Below, one piece after another: positions 36,034 to 44,431 of a stretch of DNA of 64,000 nucleotides. The DNA is from Heyndrickxia ginsengihumi (GTDB lineage: Bacteria > Bacillota > Bacilli > Bacillales > Bacillaceae_C): assembly GCF_011008565.1 (NCBI RefSeq), contig NZ_JAAIWK010000001.1, forward strand, positions 186,001 to 250,000. The letters are read 5' to 3'. Within the stretch, counting starts at the first letter, position 1, and each line of letters opens with the position of its first letter. The translations under genes were made by a program, and so were the position numbers. Under the pieces are notes generated by a model, which was not told the DNA's origin, did not search any database, and saw only the letters and a program-made list of their open reading frames with translations.

Positions 36034-36075
36034 CATCGCTGTACTATCCCCGCTTAGTGCAGCGATTTTTTTGTA
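36034..36075 (+). terminator. Terminator of the ahpCF operon
   Basis: ATCGCTGTAC pairs with GTGCAGCGAT (one G-T pair) around a 12-base loop, followed by seven T. Confidence 0.85.
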
Positions 36076-36199
36076 ATTTAATAGAAAGATATATTCCAAT
36101 CAGCCGGGCATCGCATCCCAAACACTTTAAGCTTTAATAGTGAGGGAGAATTCTCTATCCTTTCAAAAAAATTCCCCCTTTTAACATACCATTCATAAA

Positions 36200-36340
36200 T
36201 ATTGTTAATTCACATCCTAGGATAAAAACGAAATGTCTCGGCAGCTTTCGCACACTTTACCGTGGTACTTCAATGTTTCTTACAGGTTTCTACTTCCAAA
36301 CATCATAATTTATGCCTTTTTTATTCATAAGAAATCCTCC
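36200..36340 (-). pseudogene. Possible decayed 5' end of a gene
   Basis: On the minus strand GGAGGATTTCTT precedes ATG 36328, which reads MNKKGINYDVWK then TAG (36290-36292), with further frame remnants to about 36200 (KPVRNIEVPR, stop, SVRKLPRHF). A strong ribosome binding site before a 12-codon ORF suggests the relic of a larger gene. Confidence 0.35.
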
Positions 36341-36570
36341 AATATAGAAAAAATAAATGTTCCTTTTTAAGGATACCTCATTTAGACAATACACCAATTT
36401 TATAAACCGACAATGAACTGACCATGAACTTTACATTGTATAATGATGTACGTTTCATTAGCAAACTATCATAAAAGGGCTAAAAAATTCAGAAACCGCA
36501 ATCCTTTCATACGCAACAACCGATATAGCTACTGTCGATAAACTACCCTCACTGTAAATGTTCCAGGAAT

Positions 36571-36600
36571 TGAAAAATGGCCGAAGCAGCTACTTCGGCC
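36571..36600 (-). terminator. GGCCGAAG hairpin downstream of the sugar transporter
   Basis: GGCCGAAG pairs with CTTCGGCC around a 6-base loop. On the minus strand ATTTTTC follows. It is 230 bases past the sugar-transporter stop and may end that transcript. The rest of the 35930-36832 gap has only the two gene remnants listed. Confidence 0.6.
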
Positions 36601-36684
36601 TTACCAAGGAAATTGCAAACGCAAATCAATATGCCCATGATTTGTATATAAATAACTATTTTACGATTTCCCAAACGCCTAAAT

Positions 36685-36829
36685 TCATTTTTTTGAAAGA
36701 GCAACCATTTCTATTGCAACAACTAAAATACTTAAATAATGTGCTGCATTATCAATGCTTTCAATTATAAGGAAAGCCTTTACAATAGGTTCCACGAGTC
36801 CATATACCTTACCTCTGGAGTTTATCGTC
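36685..36829 (-). pseudogene. Orphan C-terminal ORF fragment
   Basis: The minus-strand frame open from about 36829 reads VYGLVEPIVKAFLIIESIDN and ends VALSKK at TGA (36685-36687). The 45 codons look protein-like, with two hydrophobic stretches, but no start or ribosome binding site precedes them. It is probably the remnant of a small membrane protein. Family not recognised. Confidence 0.3.
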
Positions 36830-36832
36830 TAT

Positions 36833-38227
36833 TCACGCACTTTTTCCTTCTTTCTCTCTATTTTCCCCGATTTTTTCAATTTCCTCTAAAGTACGGCCGC
36901 GTGTTTCAGGAACGCGTGTCCGGATAAATAAAACACCTAGTAAACAAATAACACCGAAGATTGCAAAAACAGCTTCTTGAGACATCGAAGCAGTCATAAT
37001 TGGGAATAGCAATCCAACCAAGAATGAACCAATCCAGTTAAATGATGAAGCCAATCCTGAAGCCCCTCCACGAATTGCTAGTGGGAAAATTTCCCCGACT
37101 ATAACCCAAGTTAACGGAGCCCAAGTGAATGAATAAAGTGCTACATAGATACTTAAGAAGGCAACGATCATCATTGGACTCGCATGGGGAATTAATAAAT
37201 TCAATATTGCCGGCAAAATAAAAGATAGCCCCATAATTGTTCCGCCAACTGTAAGTAATGTACGGCGATTAAATTTATCAGCAATCATTAGAAATACCAA
37301 TGAACCTACTACGAGAATAACCCCTTGAATAATTGGCCACATTAACGCCGAGCTAGCTGCATGTCCTGTTGCTTTTTGCACAATCAAAGGAATATAATAG
37401 AAAATTGCGTTAGCACCTTGGAATTGTTGAAAAGCTGCCACACCTACTCCGGCAATTACTAAATAACGATATTTATTACTGAATAATGTACCCCATGATA
37501 CTTTTTGATTTGCTTTTCTTTCCTCTCTGGCAGTTTCCTGAATTTGTCTTATTTCAGCATCAATTTCTTCTTTTTTAGAACGAATAAAGCTTAATACCTT
37601 ACGTGCTTGATCAAGTTTATTATTCTTAATTAAAAAACGTGGTGATTCAGGTAACCGTAACACTCCAAAAAATAAGATTAAAGCGGGTACAGCTGCTAAA
37701 CTAAGCATCAACCGCCATGCCAATGTTTCTGATAAATCTTTCAATAAAAAGTCGACAATGTACGAAAGCAACATTCCAGAAACAATCATTGTTTGATTAA
37801 TCCCTGACAAACGTCCGCGCAAACGTGCAGGTGCCATTTCCGACATATAGGCTGGAACCAACGCAGAAGCTGCACCAACGGCCAGTCCTAATAAAATCCG
37901 AACAACAATCAAATAATATTGCCCATTGTGAGGGGCTATTCCTGATAAAACTGATCCAACAACAAAAATTAAGGCGGATATTAAAATCATTTTACGCCGT
38001 CCTAAACGGTCCGAAAGTTGTCCGGCCAAGGCTCCCCCGAAAATAGCTCCAAACATTACCGAAGAAGTAATCCAACCAATAACACCTGCGCTATTTTGAA
38101 GGCCCCAATCATTTTCTAGAAAAGGCAAGGCCCCCGTCATAACACCAATATCATATCCAAAAAGAATACCGCCAAAAGCCCCAAAAAAATAAATGAAACC
38201 ACTTGAGATTTTCTTTTCATTAACCAT
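36833..38227 (-). CDS. araE: MFS sugar:proton symporter, AraE-like
   Basis: A 464-residue, 12-helix sugar porter. Family signatures are GGILFGYDIGVMTGALPFL in helix 1, DRLGRRKM after helix 2, MAPARLRGRLSGINQ, PESPRFLI before the central loop, and PETRGRTLEEIE at the end. The length equals the usual AraE size. It lies just downstream of araA in the same direction but beyond a terminator-like hairpin and with its own leader containing a cre site, so it is probably a separate, CcpA-controlled unit. L-arabinose import is inferred from position; xylose or galactose transport by this broad family is possible. Confidence 0.8.
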   Translation of the reverse strand: MVNEKKISSGFIYFFGAFGGILFGYDIGVMTGALPFLENDWGLQNSAGVIGWITSSVMFGAIFGGALAGQLSDRLGRRKMILISALIFVVGSVLSGIAPHNGQYYLIVVRILLGLAVGAASALVPAYMSEMAPARLRGRLSGINQTMIVSGMLLSYIVDFLLKDLSETLAWRLMLSLAAVPALILFFGVLRLPESPRFLIKNNKLDQARKVLSFIRSKKEEIDAEIRQIQETAREERKANQKVSWGTLFSNKYRYLVIAGVGVAAFQQFQGANAIFYYIPLIVQKATGHAASSALMWPIIQGVILVVGSLVFLMIADKFNRRTLLTVGGTIMGLSFILPAILNLLIPHASPMMIVAFLSIYVALYSFTWAPLTWVIVGEIFPLAIRGGASGLASSFNWIGSFLVGLLFPIMTASMSQEAVFAIFGVICLLGVLFIRTRVPETRGRTLEEIEKIGENREKEGKSA

Positions 38228-38306
38228 TAAAGTTCACTCCCTAAGGCTTAAAAAATTATTTTGTTTAAAATCCCACTACTAAAAATATTGATGGCTTTTT
38301 CAACAA

Positions 38307-38320
38307 TAAAAACGGTTTCA
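38307..38320. promoter_or_regulatory. cre site upstream of the sugar transporter
   Basis: TAAAAACGGTTTCA matches the CcpA consensus TGWAANCGNTNWCA at all but the second position. It is 80 bases upstream of the transporter start. Confidence 0.6.
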
Positions 38321-38338
38321 AACCGAGGTGAAATTCTG

Positions 38339-38539
38339 CTAGATATCGCCTTTCACACCGGCTGCAATCCCAGTATCATAGCCTAACAAGGTACCCAGCG
38401 ATACTTTACACTGTCTATTTTCACTATGAGCCATATAGTTTGCGCTTTCATTTTTACCTATAAAATACGGCTCTACTTTAAAGAGTACAGACATCGTAAT
38501 TTTCACGATATCCCTACTATTTCTAAATGCTGTTTTCAT
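38339..38539 (-). pseudogene. Possible relic containing a sugar-transporter N-terminal fragment
   Basis: A 66-codon minus-strand ORF between araA and the transporter gene ends LGTLLGYDTGIAAGVKGDI. That tail resembles the helix 1 motif of MFS sugar porters (GxLFGYDTGVxxG) and of the neighbouring transporter. The first 45 codons look unrelated. No ribosome binding site is evident. It may be a scrap of a second transporter gene. Confidence 0.3.
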
Positions 38540-38559
38540 AGATACAGTTATCTAATTTC

Positions 38560-38590
38560 CCTCCAAAGAAGATAAACTTCTTTAGAGGGC
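38560..38590 (-). terminator. Hairpin downstream of araA
   Basis: CCCTC-T-AAAGAAG and CTTCTTT-G-GAGGG form a 12-bp stem with one mismatch, directly after the araA stop. The T run is weak, so some read-through into the transporter region is possible. Confidence 0.6.
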
Positions 38591-38597
38591 ATTAGCA

Positions 38598-40022
38598 TTA
38601 CTTAATAATGACGTATTCCAAGTCAACAAGTTTTGCATAGCTGACAATTTGATCTGTTGTTAAATTCAATGAAACAACTGTATGGTGGCCGCCGCCATTT
38701 TCAATCCATGTTTTAACCCCATCTTGGAAATTTGGCTTAATGTTCCAAAGTACACGTGCCACTGGAAGATTCGGAGCTGGAACAGTTGGCTCAAATGCAG
38801 AAACTTCATTAATCAAAAGTTTGTAATGGGTGCCAAAATCAGCCATTGAAACAACTACGCCATCTCCTGCTTTTCCGTCGAAAACTAAACGCGCTGGATC
38901 TTCACGATCGCCAATACCTAATGGAGATACGACAATTTTTGGCTTGTTACTTGCTAAAGTTGGATCTACTTCAAGCATATGTGATTGAAGGACTGATTCC
39001 CGACCAACAGCTAATTCATATGTGTAGTCTTCCATAAAACCAGTTGATTGGTTATGGCTCATCACTTTTAGCAAGCGATCGAGTGCCGCAGTCTTCCAAT
39101 CCCCTTCACCAGCAAATCCATATCCCTGTGCCATTAAACGTTGAACGGCAAGTCCAGGAAGCTGTTTCATACCATATAAATCCTCGAAATTAGTTGTGAA
39201 GGCATTATAGCCACCATCATCAAGAAAACGTTTAATAGCAATTTCATAGCTTGCTTGTACTTTTACGCTAGCATCCCAATCTTCCTTACTATAATTGCCA
39301 TAATCAAACTCATAAAGGTCTGCATATTCCGAAAATAGTGCATCGATTTCTTCATCCTTCACAGCATTCACGTATTGAACAAGATCTCCAATACCAAAAT
39401 AATCAACTGTCCACCCAAATTGAATTTGTGCCTCAACCTTGTCTCCTTCAGTAACTCCAACATTTCTCATGTTGTCACCAAAACGAGCAACTTTGATGTT
39501 GAAGCTTTCGTTATAAGCAACCGCTACATCCATCCATTCCGCAATTTGCTGTTGTACCTCAGCACGTTGCCAGTATCCTACTACAACTTTATTTTGCTTC
39601 TTCAAACGGGCATTGATAAAACCGTATTCACGATCACCATGAGCCGATTGATTCAAGTTCATGAAGTCCATATCAATCGTTTCCCACGGAATACTCTCAT
39701 TGAATTGTGTTGCTAAATGGAGCAACGGTTTTTGTAATAGTTTCGTTCCGCGAATCCACATTTTTGCAGGTGAGAAAGTATGCATCCAAGTAATGACACC
39801 GGCAACTTCATCACGATAGTTGACTTCTTTCATAATACTTGTGATTTTATCTGCACTCACGGCTAAATCTTGCAATACAAGCGGGTAAGGTAAAATACCG
39901 CTTTCATTTAATGCATCAGTCATCGTTTGTGCATGTGCTTTAACTTCTGCTAACGCTTCTTCCCCATAAAGATGTTGTGAGCCTACGACAAACCAAAATT
40001 CTTTTTTTCCTGTTGTTGTCAT
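38598..40022 (-). CDS. araA: L-arabinose isomerase
   Basis: Converts L-arabinose to L-ribulose. The 474 residues match the family length. The N-terminus [18 protein letters not shown] is diagnostic, and [27 protein letters not shown] and [10 protein letters not shown] supply the catalytic glutamates and metal-binding histidines. It is the third gene of araB-araD-araA, 33 bases after araD. AAGAGGATT precedes the ATG. Bacillus subtilis has araA first in its operon; the order here is different. Control is expected from the promoter and AraR-type operators before araB. Identity is certain. Confidence 0.97.
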   Translation of the reverse strand: MTTTGKKEFWFVVGSQHLYGEEALAEVKAHAQTMTDALNESGILPYPLVLQDLAVSADKITSIMKEVNYRDEVAGVITWMHTFSPAKMWIRGTKLLQKPLLHLATQFNESIPWETIDMDFMNLNQSAHGDREYGFINARLKKQNKVVVGYWQRAEVQQQIAEWMDVAVAYNESFNIKVARFGDNMRNVGVTEGDKVEAQIQFGWTVDYFGIGDLVQYVNAVKDEEIDALFSEYADLYEFDYGNYSKEDWDASVKVQASYEIAIKRFLDDGGYNAFTTNFEDLYGMKQLPGLAVQRLMAQGYGFAGEGDWKTAALDRLLKVMSHNQSTGFMEDYTYELAVGRESVLQSHMLEVDPTLASNKPKIVVSPLGIGDREDPARLVFDGKAGDGVVVSMADFGTHYKLLINEVSAFEPTVPAPNLPVARVLWNIKPNFQDGVKTWIENGGGHHTVVSLNLTTDQIVSYAKLVDLEYVIIK

Positions 40023-40055
40023 GATAATCCTCTTTTCTTAGTTTAATAGTTTGTA

Positions 40056-40751
40056 TTATTTTTGCCCGTAGTAGGCATGTTTCCCATGTTTTCGTAAATA
40101 GTGCTTATCTAAAATACGTTGTGGTAATTCTTCTGCAAAGTGATTTAATTCTCGGGTAAATAAATTCATTTTCGACACTTCTTCTAGCACCACACTATTC
40201 ATGACCGCTGCTTTTACATCTTTTCCCCAAGTAAATGGTGCATGACCATGAAGTAAGACACCAGGCACTGCTAACGCATCTAACCCACGCTCTTCAAATG
40301 TTTCGACGATAACATTACCCGTTTCTACTTCGTAGCCGCGGTCAATCTCTTCTTGTGTCAAGTAGCGGGCACATGGTACGGAACCATAAAATGTATCTGC
40401 ATGTGTAGTCCCCATAGCTGGAACATCAAGCCCCGCCTGAGCCCAAATTGTTGCCCACGTTGAATGAGTATGCACAATACCGCCAATTTTTGGAAAGCGC
40501 TTATAAAGCACTGCATGGGTTGGTGTATCTGATGATGGATTCAACTCTCCTTCAACAATATTACCGTCTAAATCAACAACTACCATATCACTAGCTTTCA
40601 TAGTTTCATAATCAACACCACTAGGCTTAATTACAAATAAACCGCTTTCACGATCGATAGCACTTGCATTTCCCCATGTATATTTCACGAGTCCATGTTT
40701 AGGTAAGTCCAAATTCGCTTGAAACACTTCTTCTTTCAGTTGTTCTAACAC
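40056..40751 (-). CDS. araD: L-ribulose-5-phosphate 4-epimerase
   Basis: Converts L-ribulose-5-phosphate to D-xylulose-5-phosphate, which enters the pentose-phosphate pathway. A class II aldolase-fold protein of 231 residues with [24 protein letters not shown], the zinc-binding [12 protein letters not shown] and HGHAPFTWG. The GTG at 40751 is preferred because GGGGGAATTGAA lies just before it and the product then starts like known AraD proteins ([13 protein letters not shown]). An ATG at 40778 overlaps the araB stop as ATGA but has no ribosome binding site; it would add nine residues. Function is certain; the start is probable. Confidence 0.95.
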   Translation of the reverse strand: MLEQLKEEVFQANLDLPKHGLVKYTWGNASAIDRESGLFVIKPSGVDYETMKASDMVVVDLDGNIVEGELNPSSDTPTHAVLYKRFPKIGGIVHTHSTWATIWAQAGLDVPAMGTTHADTFYGSVPCARYLTQEEIDRGYEVETGNVIVETFEERGLDALAVPGVLLHGHAPFTWGKDVKAAVMNSVVLEEVSKMNLFTRELNHFAEELPQRILDKHYLRKHGKHAYYGQK

Positions 40752-40774
40752 TTCAATTCCCCCAGTTTCTATAC

Positions 40775-42385
40775 TCATAATATTAAATGATCTACAGCCG
40801 CCTGCTCGATTACTAGTCCCTTTTTGTATCGTTCAATAAAGGCTTCAAATCCTTTAATATCATATCCATCTGGATATATTTCCTGACCTTCGACTTCTTT
40901 AAAGACTTTTCTATCAAGGAAATCTTCTAAACTATCTTTTTTCTCATTATTCATCATATAAGAAGCAAGAATAGCAATTCCCCAAGCGCCGCCTTCTCCA
41001 GCTGTTGACATAACTGAAACTGGTGCATTCATTGCTGCTGCAACAATCTTTTGTCCAACAACAGGAGTTTTAAATAAACCGCCGTGAGCTAGTATACTGT
41101 CGATTGAAATATTTTCCTCCTTTGTTAAAATATCCATTCCTATTTTCAAAGCACCAAAAGCAGTAAAGAGATGCGTCCGCATGAAGTTTGCTAGATTGAA
41201 TTTACTCTCAGGAGAGCGAACAAATAACGGTCTGCCTTGTTCTAATCCGGTAATATTTTCTCCGGAGAAATAACCGTAGCTAAGTAATCCGCCACAATCT
41301 GGGTCAGCCTCCAATGCTTTATTCAACATCACTTCGAATATTTTATCCGTTTCAACCTTTTGACCAATTGCCTCAGAAAATTCCCGGAACAATCCTAGCC
41401 AAGCATTAATATCACTTGAACAGTTATTCGCATGAACCATTGCAACAGGACTGCCGTTCGGTGTTGTCACTAAATCAATTTCTGGATATACTTTTGATAG
41501 TTCTTTCTCTAATACAATCATGGCAAAAACTGAAGTTCCTACTGAAACGTTTCCAGTCCGTTTCCTCACACTATTCGTAGCAACCATTCCTGTTCCAGCA
41601 TCACCTTCTGGAGGACAAAGCGGAATGCCTGGTTGTAAATTTTGCGATTTATCCAAAATTTTTGCCCCGACTTTTGTTAATTCACCTGCTTGTTCTCCTG
41701 ATATATAAACTTTAGGAAGTATATCTTTTAGCTTCCAACGATAGCCTTTAGACGCAATGATTTCATCAAATTGGTTAATCATCGATTCATTGTAATCTTT
41801 CGTTGATTCATCAATTGGGAACATGCCCGAAGCATCCCCAATACCAATTGCTTTATTACCGGTCAATAACCAGTGGATATATCCAGCTAGTGTCGTGATA
41901 AAATCAATACGCGGTAAATGTTTTTCATCGTTTAACATTGCTTGATAAAGGTGGGCAATGCTCCACCGTTCAGGGATATTAAATTGAAATTTATCAGTTA
42001 ATTCTTTTGCTGCAACACCGGTTGTTGCATTACGCCAAGTCCGAAATGGAACAAGAAGCTCACCAGTATGATCAAAAGCCATATATCCGTGCATCATTGC
42101 AGAAATTCCAATAGAACCAATTGTTCGAATGGTAATTCCAAAATTCCGTTCAACTTCTTGCTTCATTTCACTATAAGCTGCTTGCAAACCAGTAATAATA
42201 TCCACTAGACTGTACGTCCAAAAACCATCTTCCAGGCGGTTTTCCCACTCATAGCTCCCAGATGCAATTGTTTTAAAATTATTATCAATCAAAACTGCCT
42301 TGATACGTGTGGATCCGAATTCGATTCCCAGTGATGTTTCTCCCTTAGTAATTGCTTGTTTAATATTTACTCGATTCGTTTTCAC
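40775..42385 (-). CDS. araB: FGGY-family carbohydrate kinase, probable L-ribulokinase (non-classical AraB)
   Basis: A 536-residue sugar kinase with the FGGY fold. The N-terminal ATPase motif is [17 protein letters not shown], the substrate domain has [10 protein letters not shown], and the C-terminal domain has [21 protein letters not shown] and GEGGAWGIA. It lies first in araB-araD-araA, directly after an AraR-type operator, and so should phosphorylate L-ribulose. The sequence is unlike the classical Bacillus/E. coli AraB (which begins with a VDFGTxSxR-type motif) and resembles the separate FGGY group found beside ara genes in some lactobacilli and Bacteroidetes. The role is inferred from position more than from sequence. 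Confidence 0.85.
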   Translation of the reverse strand: MKTNRVNIKQAITKGETSLGIEFGSTRIKAVLIDNNFKTIASGSYEWENRLEDGFWTYSLVDIITGLQAAYSEMKQEVERNFGITIRTIGSIGISAMMHGYMAFDHTGELLVPFRTWRNATTGVAAKELTDKFQFNIPERWSIAHLYQAMLNDEKHLPRIDFITTLAGYIHWLLTGNKAIGIGDASGMFPIDESTKDYNESMINQFDEIIASKGYRWKLKDILPKVYISGEQAGELTKVGAKILDKSQNLQPGIPLCPPEGDAGTGMVATNSVRKRTGNVSVGTSVFAMIVLEKELSKVYPEIDLVTTPNGSPVAMVHANNCSSDINAWLGLFREFSEAIGQKVETDKIFEVMLNKALEADPDCGGLLSYGYFSGENITGLEQGRPLFVRSPESKFNLANFMRTHLFTAFGALKIGMDILTKEENISIDSILAHGGLFKTPVVGQKIVAAAMNAPVSVMSTAGEGGAWGIAILASYMMNNEKKDSLEDFLDRKVFKEVEGQEIYPDGYDIKGFEAFIERYKKGLVIEQAAVDHLIL

Positions 42386-42399
42386 GGTAATCCCCTCTC

Positions 42400-42413
42400 A
42401 GATAACGGTTTCA
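42400..42413. promoter_or_regulatory. cre site in the araB leader
   Basis: The minus strand reads TGAAACCGTTATCT, matching TGWAANCGNTNWCA except for the last base. It lies 15 bases before the araB start, downstream of the promoter, where CcpA would act as a roadblock. Confidence 0.6.
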
Positions 42414-42444
42414 ATGAAAAGGATGCGCTTTCTTTTTTCTCTTG

Positions 42445-42461
42445 CTTAAGTACAACTTAAG
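42445..42461. promoter_or_regulatory. Second palindrome at the araB promoter
   Basis: CTTAAGT-ACA-ACTTAAG, a perfect 7+3+7 dyad, starts at the end of the -10 box and covers the expected transcription start. It contains a GTAC core like the upstream operator and may be a second AraR-type site. Confidence 0.55.
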
Positions 42462-42488
42462 TATATTTTTTGTACGTACATTTGTCAA
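42460..42488 (-). promoter_or_regulatory. Promoter of the araBDA operon
   Basis: On the minus strand TTGACA (42483-42488), 17 bases, TATACT (42460-42465). The spacer contains the palindrome TGTACGTACA. Confidence 0.8.
42471..42480. promoter_or_regulatory. AraR-type operator within the araB promoter spacer
   Basis: TGTACGTACA with A/T-rich flanks (minus strand AAATGTACGTACAAAA) resembles the GTAC-centred operators of Bacillus AraR. It lies between -35 and -10. No araR gene is in the window. Confidence 0.65.
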
Positions 42489-42943
42489 CATACAATATTA
42501 TATATCCATACAAATGTCACAAAGATCATGCTAATATTTACACCGCAATATTTCTATAGCTAGTGTTCAAGTGACATATTTTAACAGAAAACATTGGATA
42601 TACTCATCATTTATCTTAAATAAAGAAAGTGATAATTCATATACAAAGAGCACAATGGTACATGTCCATACAAGTGTTCAATTCTAATGAATTGGGTTCC
42701 AAACAACTAATAGATGTGAGTGACATGAAAACAAAGGTGCTAGGTGATATTAATAGATTTTAATAATAGTAGAAATCCTTTTAAAACATATGAATACATC
42801 AAAAAACTATACAGCTAGAAAAGTGAACTCGAACTCCTTTCAATCCGAATATTTACAGGAACGTTTCGAATTGAAAATGAGGATAATCTTAACTATCGAA
42901 ATAAGCATATGAGGACTTATAGGGAAAGGATTAAAGCAAAAAG

Positions 42944-42980
42944 GCACTCGTTGTTCTTGTCACAACGAGTGCTTTCTTAT
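42944..42980 (-). terminator. Terminator of the GPH transporter operon
   Basis: GCACTCGTTGT pairs perfectly with ACAACGAGTGC around a 7-base loop, with CTTTTTG on the minus side. Between this and the araB control region (42490-42930) I see no gene or clear signal. Confidence 0.85.
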
Positions 42981-43061
42981 ATATGATAGAATTCCTATAC
43001 CTTCTTTTTTGAAAGAGAGCAGAGAACCGTTCCCCTGCTTCAAGAAGAAAATACTAGCCCC

Positions 43062-44426
43062 CTATAATAACCGTTTGCGCACATTCGCTTCGTTTTTTTC
43101 ATATTTGATGTAGTTCAGCATAATAATTGCTCCTACAATAAAGAAGATAGCAGGCAACCAAGTGAAGCAAAATTTAATCGCGGCTAATGATGCTGCAGAT
43201 TGTGTTACATTTGCTACGTATCCCGCCTTTTCCATAATGACAGATGGGATAAAACTGCCTAATCCGGATCCTAATTTAATACAGAATGAGCTGCCGATAG
43301 CCGTTAAGAATCCGCTTGCACGAATACCCGTTTTTAATTCTCCATAATCAACTGTATCCGATAACATCGCAAATGGTAATGTAACAGCAATACCTGTTCC
43401 GAGTGATGCTACAATCCAGCCAAAGATAACCATAGAAGCACTGTTTCCAGCGAAGGCAATTATAACTTGGCCAATGGCTGCAATTACAAAACCTATGATT
43501 TGCGTATGCGTTTTCAAAAATCTTTTAACAATGAATGGGAGAACTGTGATGGATACCATTTGAAAAATGACAAGACCATTTAAGACTGATGCTAAGTTTT
43601 TATTATGAAGATTATATTCGGAATAATAAATGACTGTTGAAGTTCTAGCCGTATTACCTAACCAATAGAAGATAAAGGCAAGAACTAGTGTAATCCAAGG
43701 CCAATTTCCCTTTACTGCTTTTAAACTTTGCTTAATAGGAATCGATTTTATACTTTTTGTATTGATTTCTTTCGTTCCAGCAAAGGCAAAAAGCAGTAAT
43801 GCTAGGGCAACTACAGCATAAATGCCTACGGTTATTCTAAACCCTAATACATTTTTACCGTTGCCAAAAAAGCTAACAAGAGGCAATGTAAATGAAGCTG
43901 TAATTAAATAACCAATCATCCCGCCATTACTTCTCCATGAATTTAAACGAACACGTTCTGTAGAGTTATTAGTTAAATTTGGCAAAATGGCGGTAATAGG
44001 CGTGCCAATACCTGTATAAACGATACCGGCAAGAATGTAAGTAATTAAAGCATATACTACTTTTGCACTTGGAGATACATCTGGAGCAAGAAATGATAAA
44101 AATACCATTAGCCCAAAAGGAACGGACAACCATAACCAATATGGACGGCTTTTCCCCCATTTTGTTCGTGTATGGTCAATGACTAATCCCCAAACAGGTG
44201 CATCCAAAGCGTCAAAAATACGTGCAACTAACAAAATTAATCCTGCTGAAGCGATTGAAATTCCAAAAACATCCGTATAGAAATACATAATAAAACTAGT
44301 AAGTGTACAGTACAGCAAATTACCACCCGTATCCGTACTTGCATAAGCTAATACTCTTTTTATAGGCAATTTGGAGGTTTTCTGTTCATTAACATCCACT
44401 TTTTTCGCTGTATTTCCCTCAATCAT
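43062..44426 (-). CDS. GPH-family glycoside:cation symporter
   Basis: A 454-residue, 12-helix transporter of the glycoside-pentoside-hexuronide family (MelB, XynT, LacS core). Signatures include the N-terminal AYASTDTGGNLLYCTLTSFIMYFYTDVFG, ARIFDALDAPVWGLVIDHTRTKWGKSRPY and the later MLSDTVDYGELKTGIR. It has no C-terminal IIA domain. It follows the 799-aa putative glycosidase gene by five bases, so the two form one operon. Import of an L-arabinose-containing oligosaccharide or glycoside is a reasonable inference from the ara genes nearby, but the substrate is not known. Confidence 0.9.
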   Translation of the reverse strand: MIEGNTAKKVDVNEQKTSKLPIKRVLAYASTDTGGNLLYCTLTSFIMYFYTDVFGISIASAGLILLVARIFDALDAPVWGLVIDHTRTKWGKSRPYWLWLSVPFGLMVFLSFLAPDVSPSAKVVYALITYILAGIVYTGIGTPITAILPNLTNNSTERVRLNSWRSNGGMIGYLITASFTLPLVSFFGNGKNVLGFRITVGIYAVVALALLLFAFAGTKEINTKSIKSIPIKQSLKAVKGNWPWITLVLAFIFYWLGNTARTSTVIYYSEYNLHNKNLASVLNGLVIFQMVSITVLPFIVKRFLKTHTQIIGFVIAAIGQVIIAFAGNSASMVIFGWIVASLGTGIAVTLPFAMLSDTVDYGELKTGIRASGFLTAIGSSFCIKLGSGLGSFIPSVIMEKAGYVANVTQSAASLAAIKFCFTWLPAIFFIVGAIIMLNYIKYEKNEANVRKRLL

Positions 44427-44431
44427 TTATC

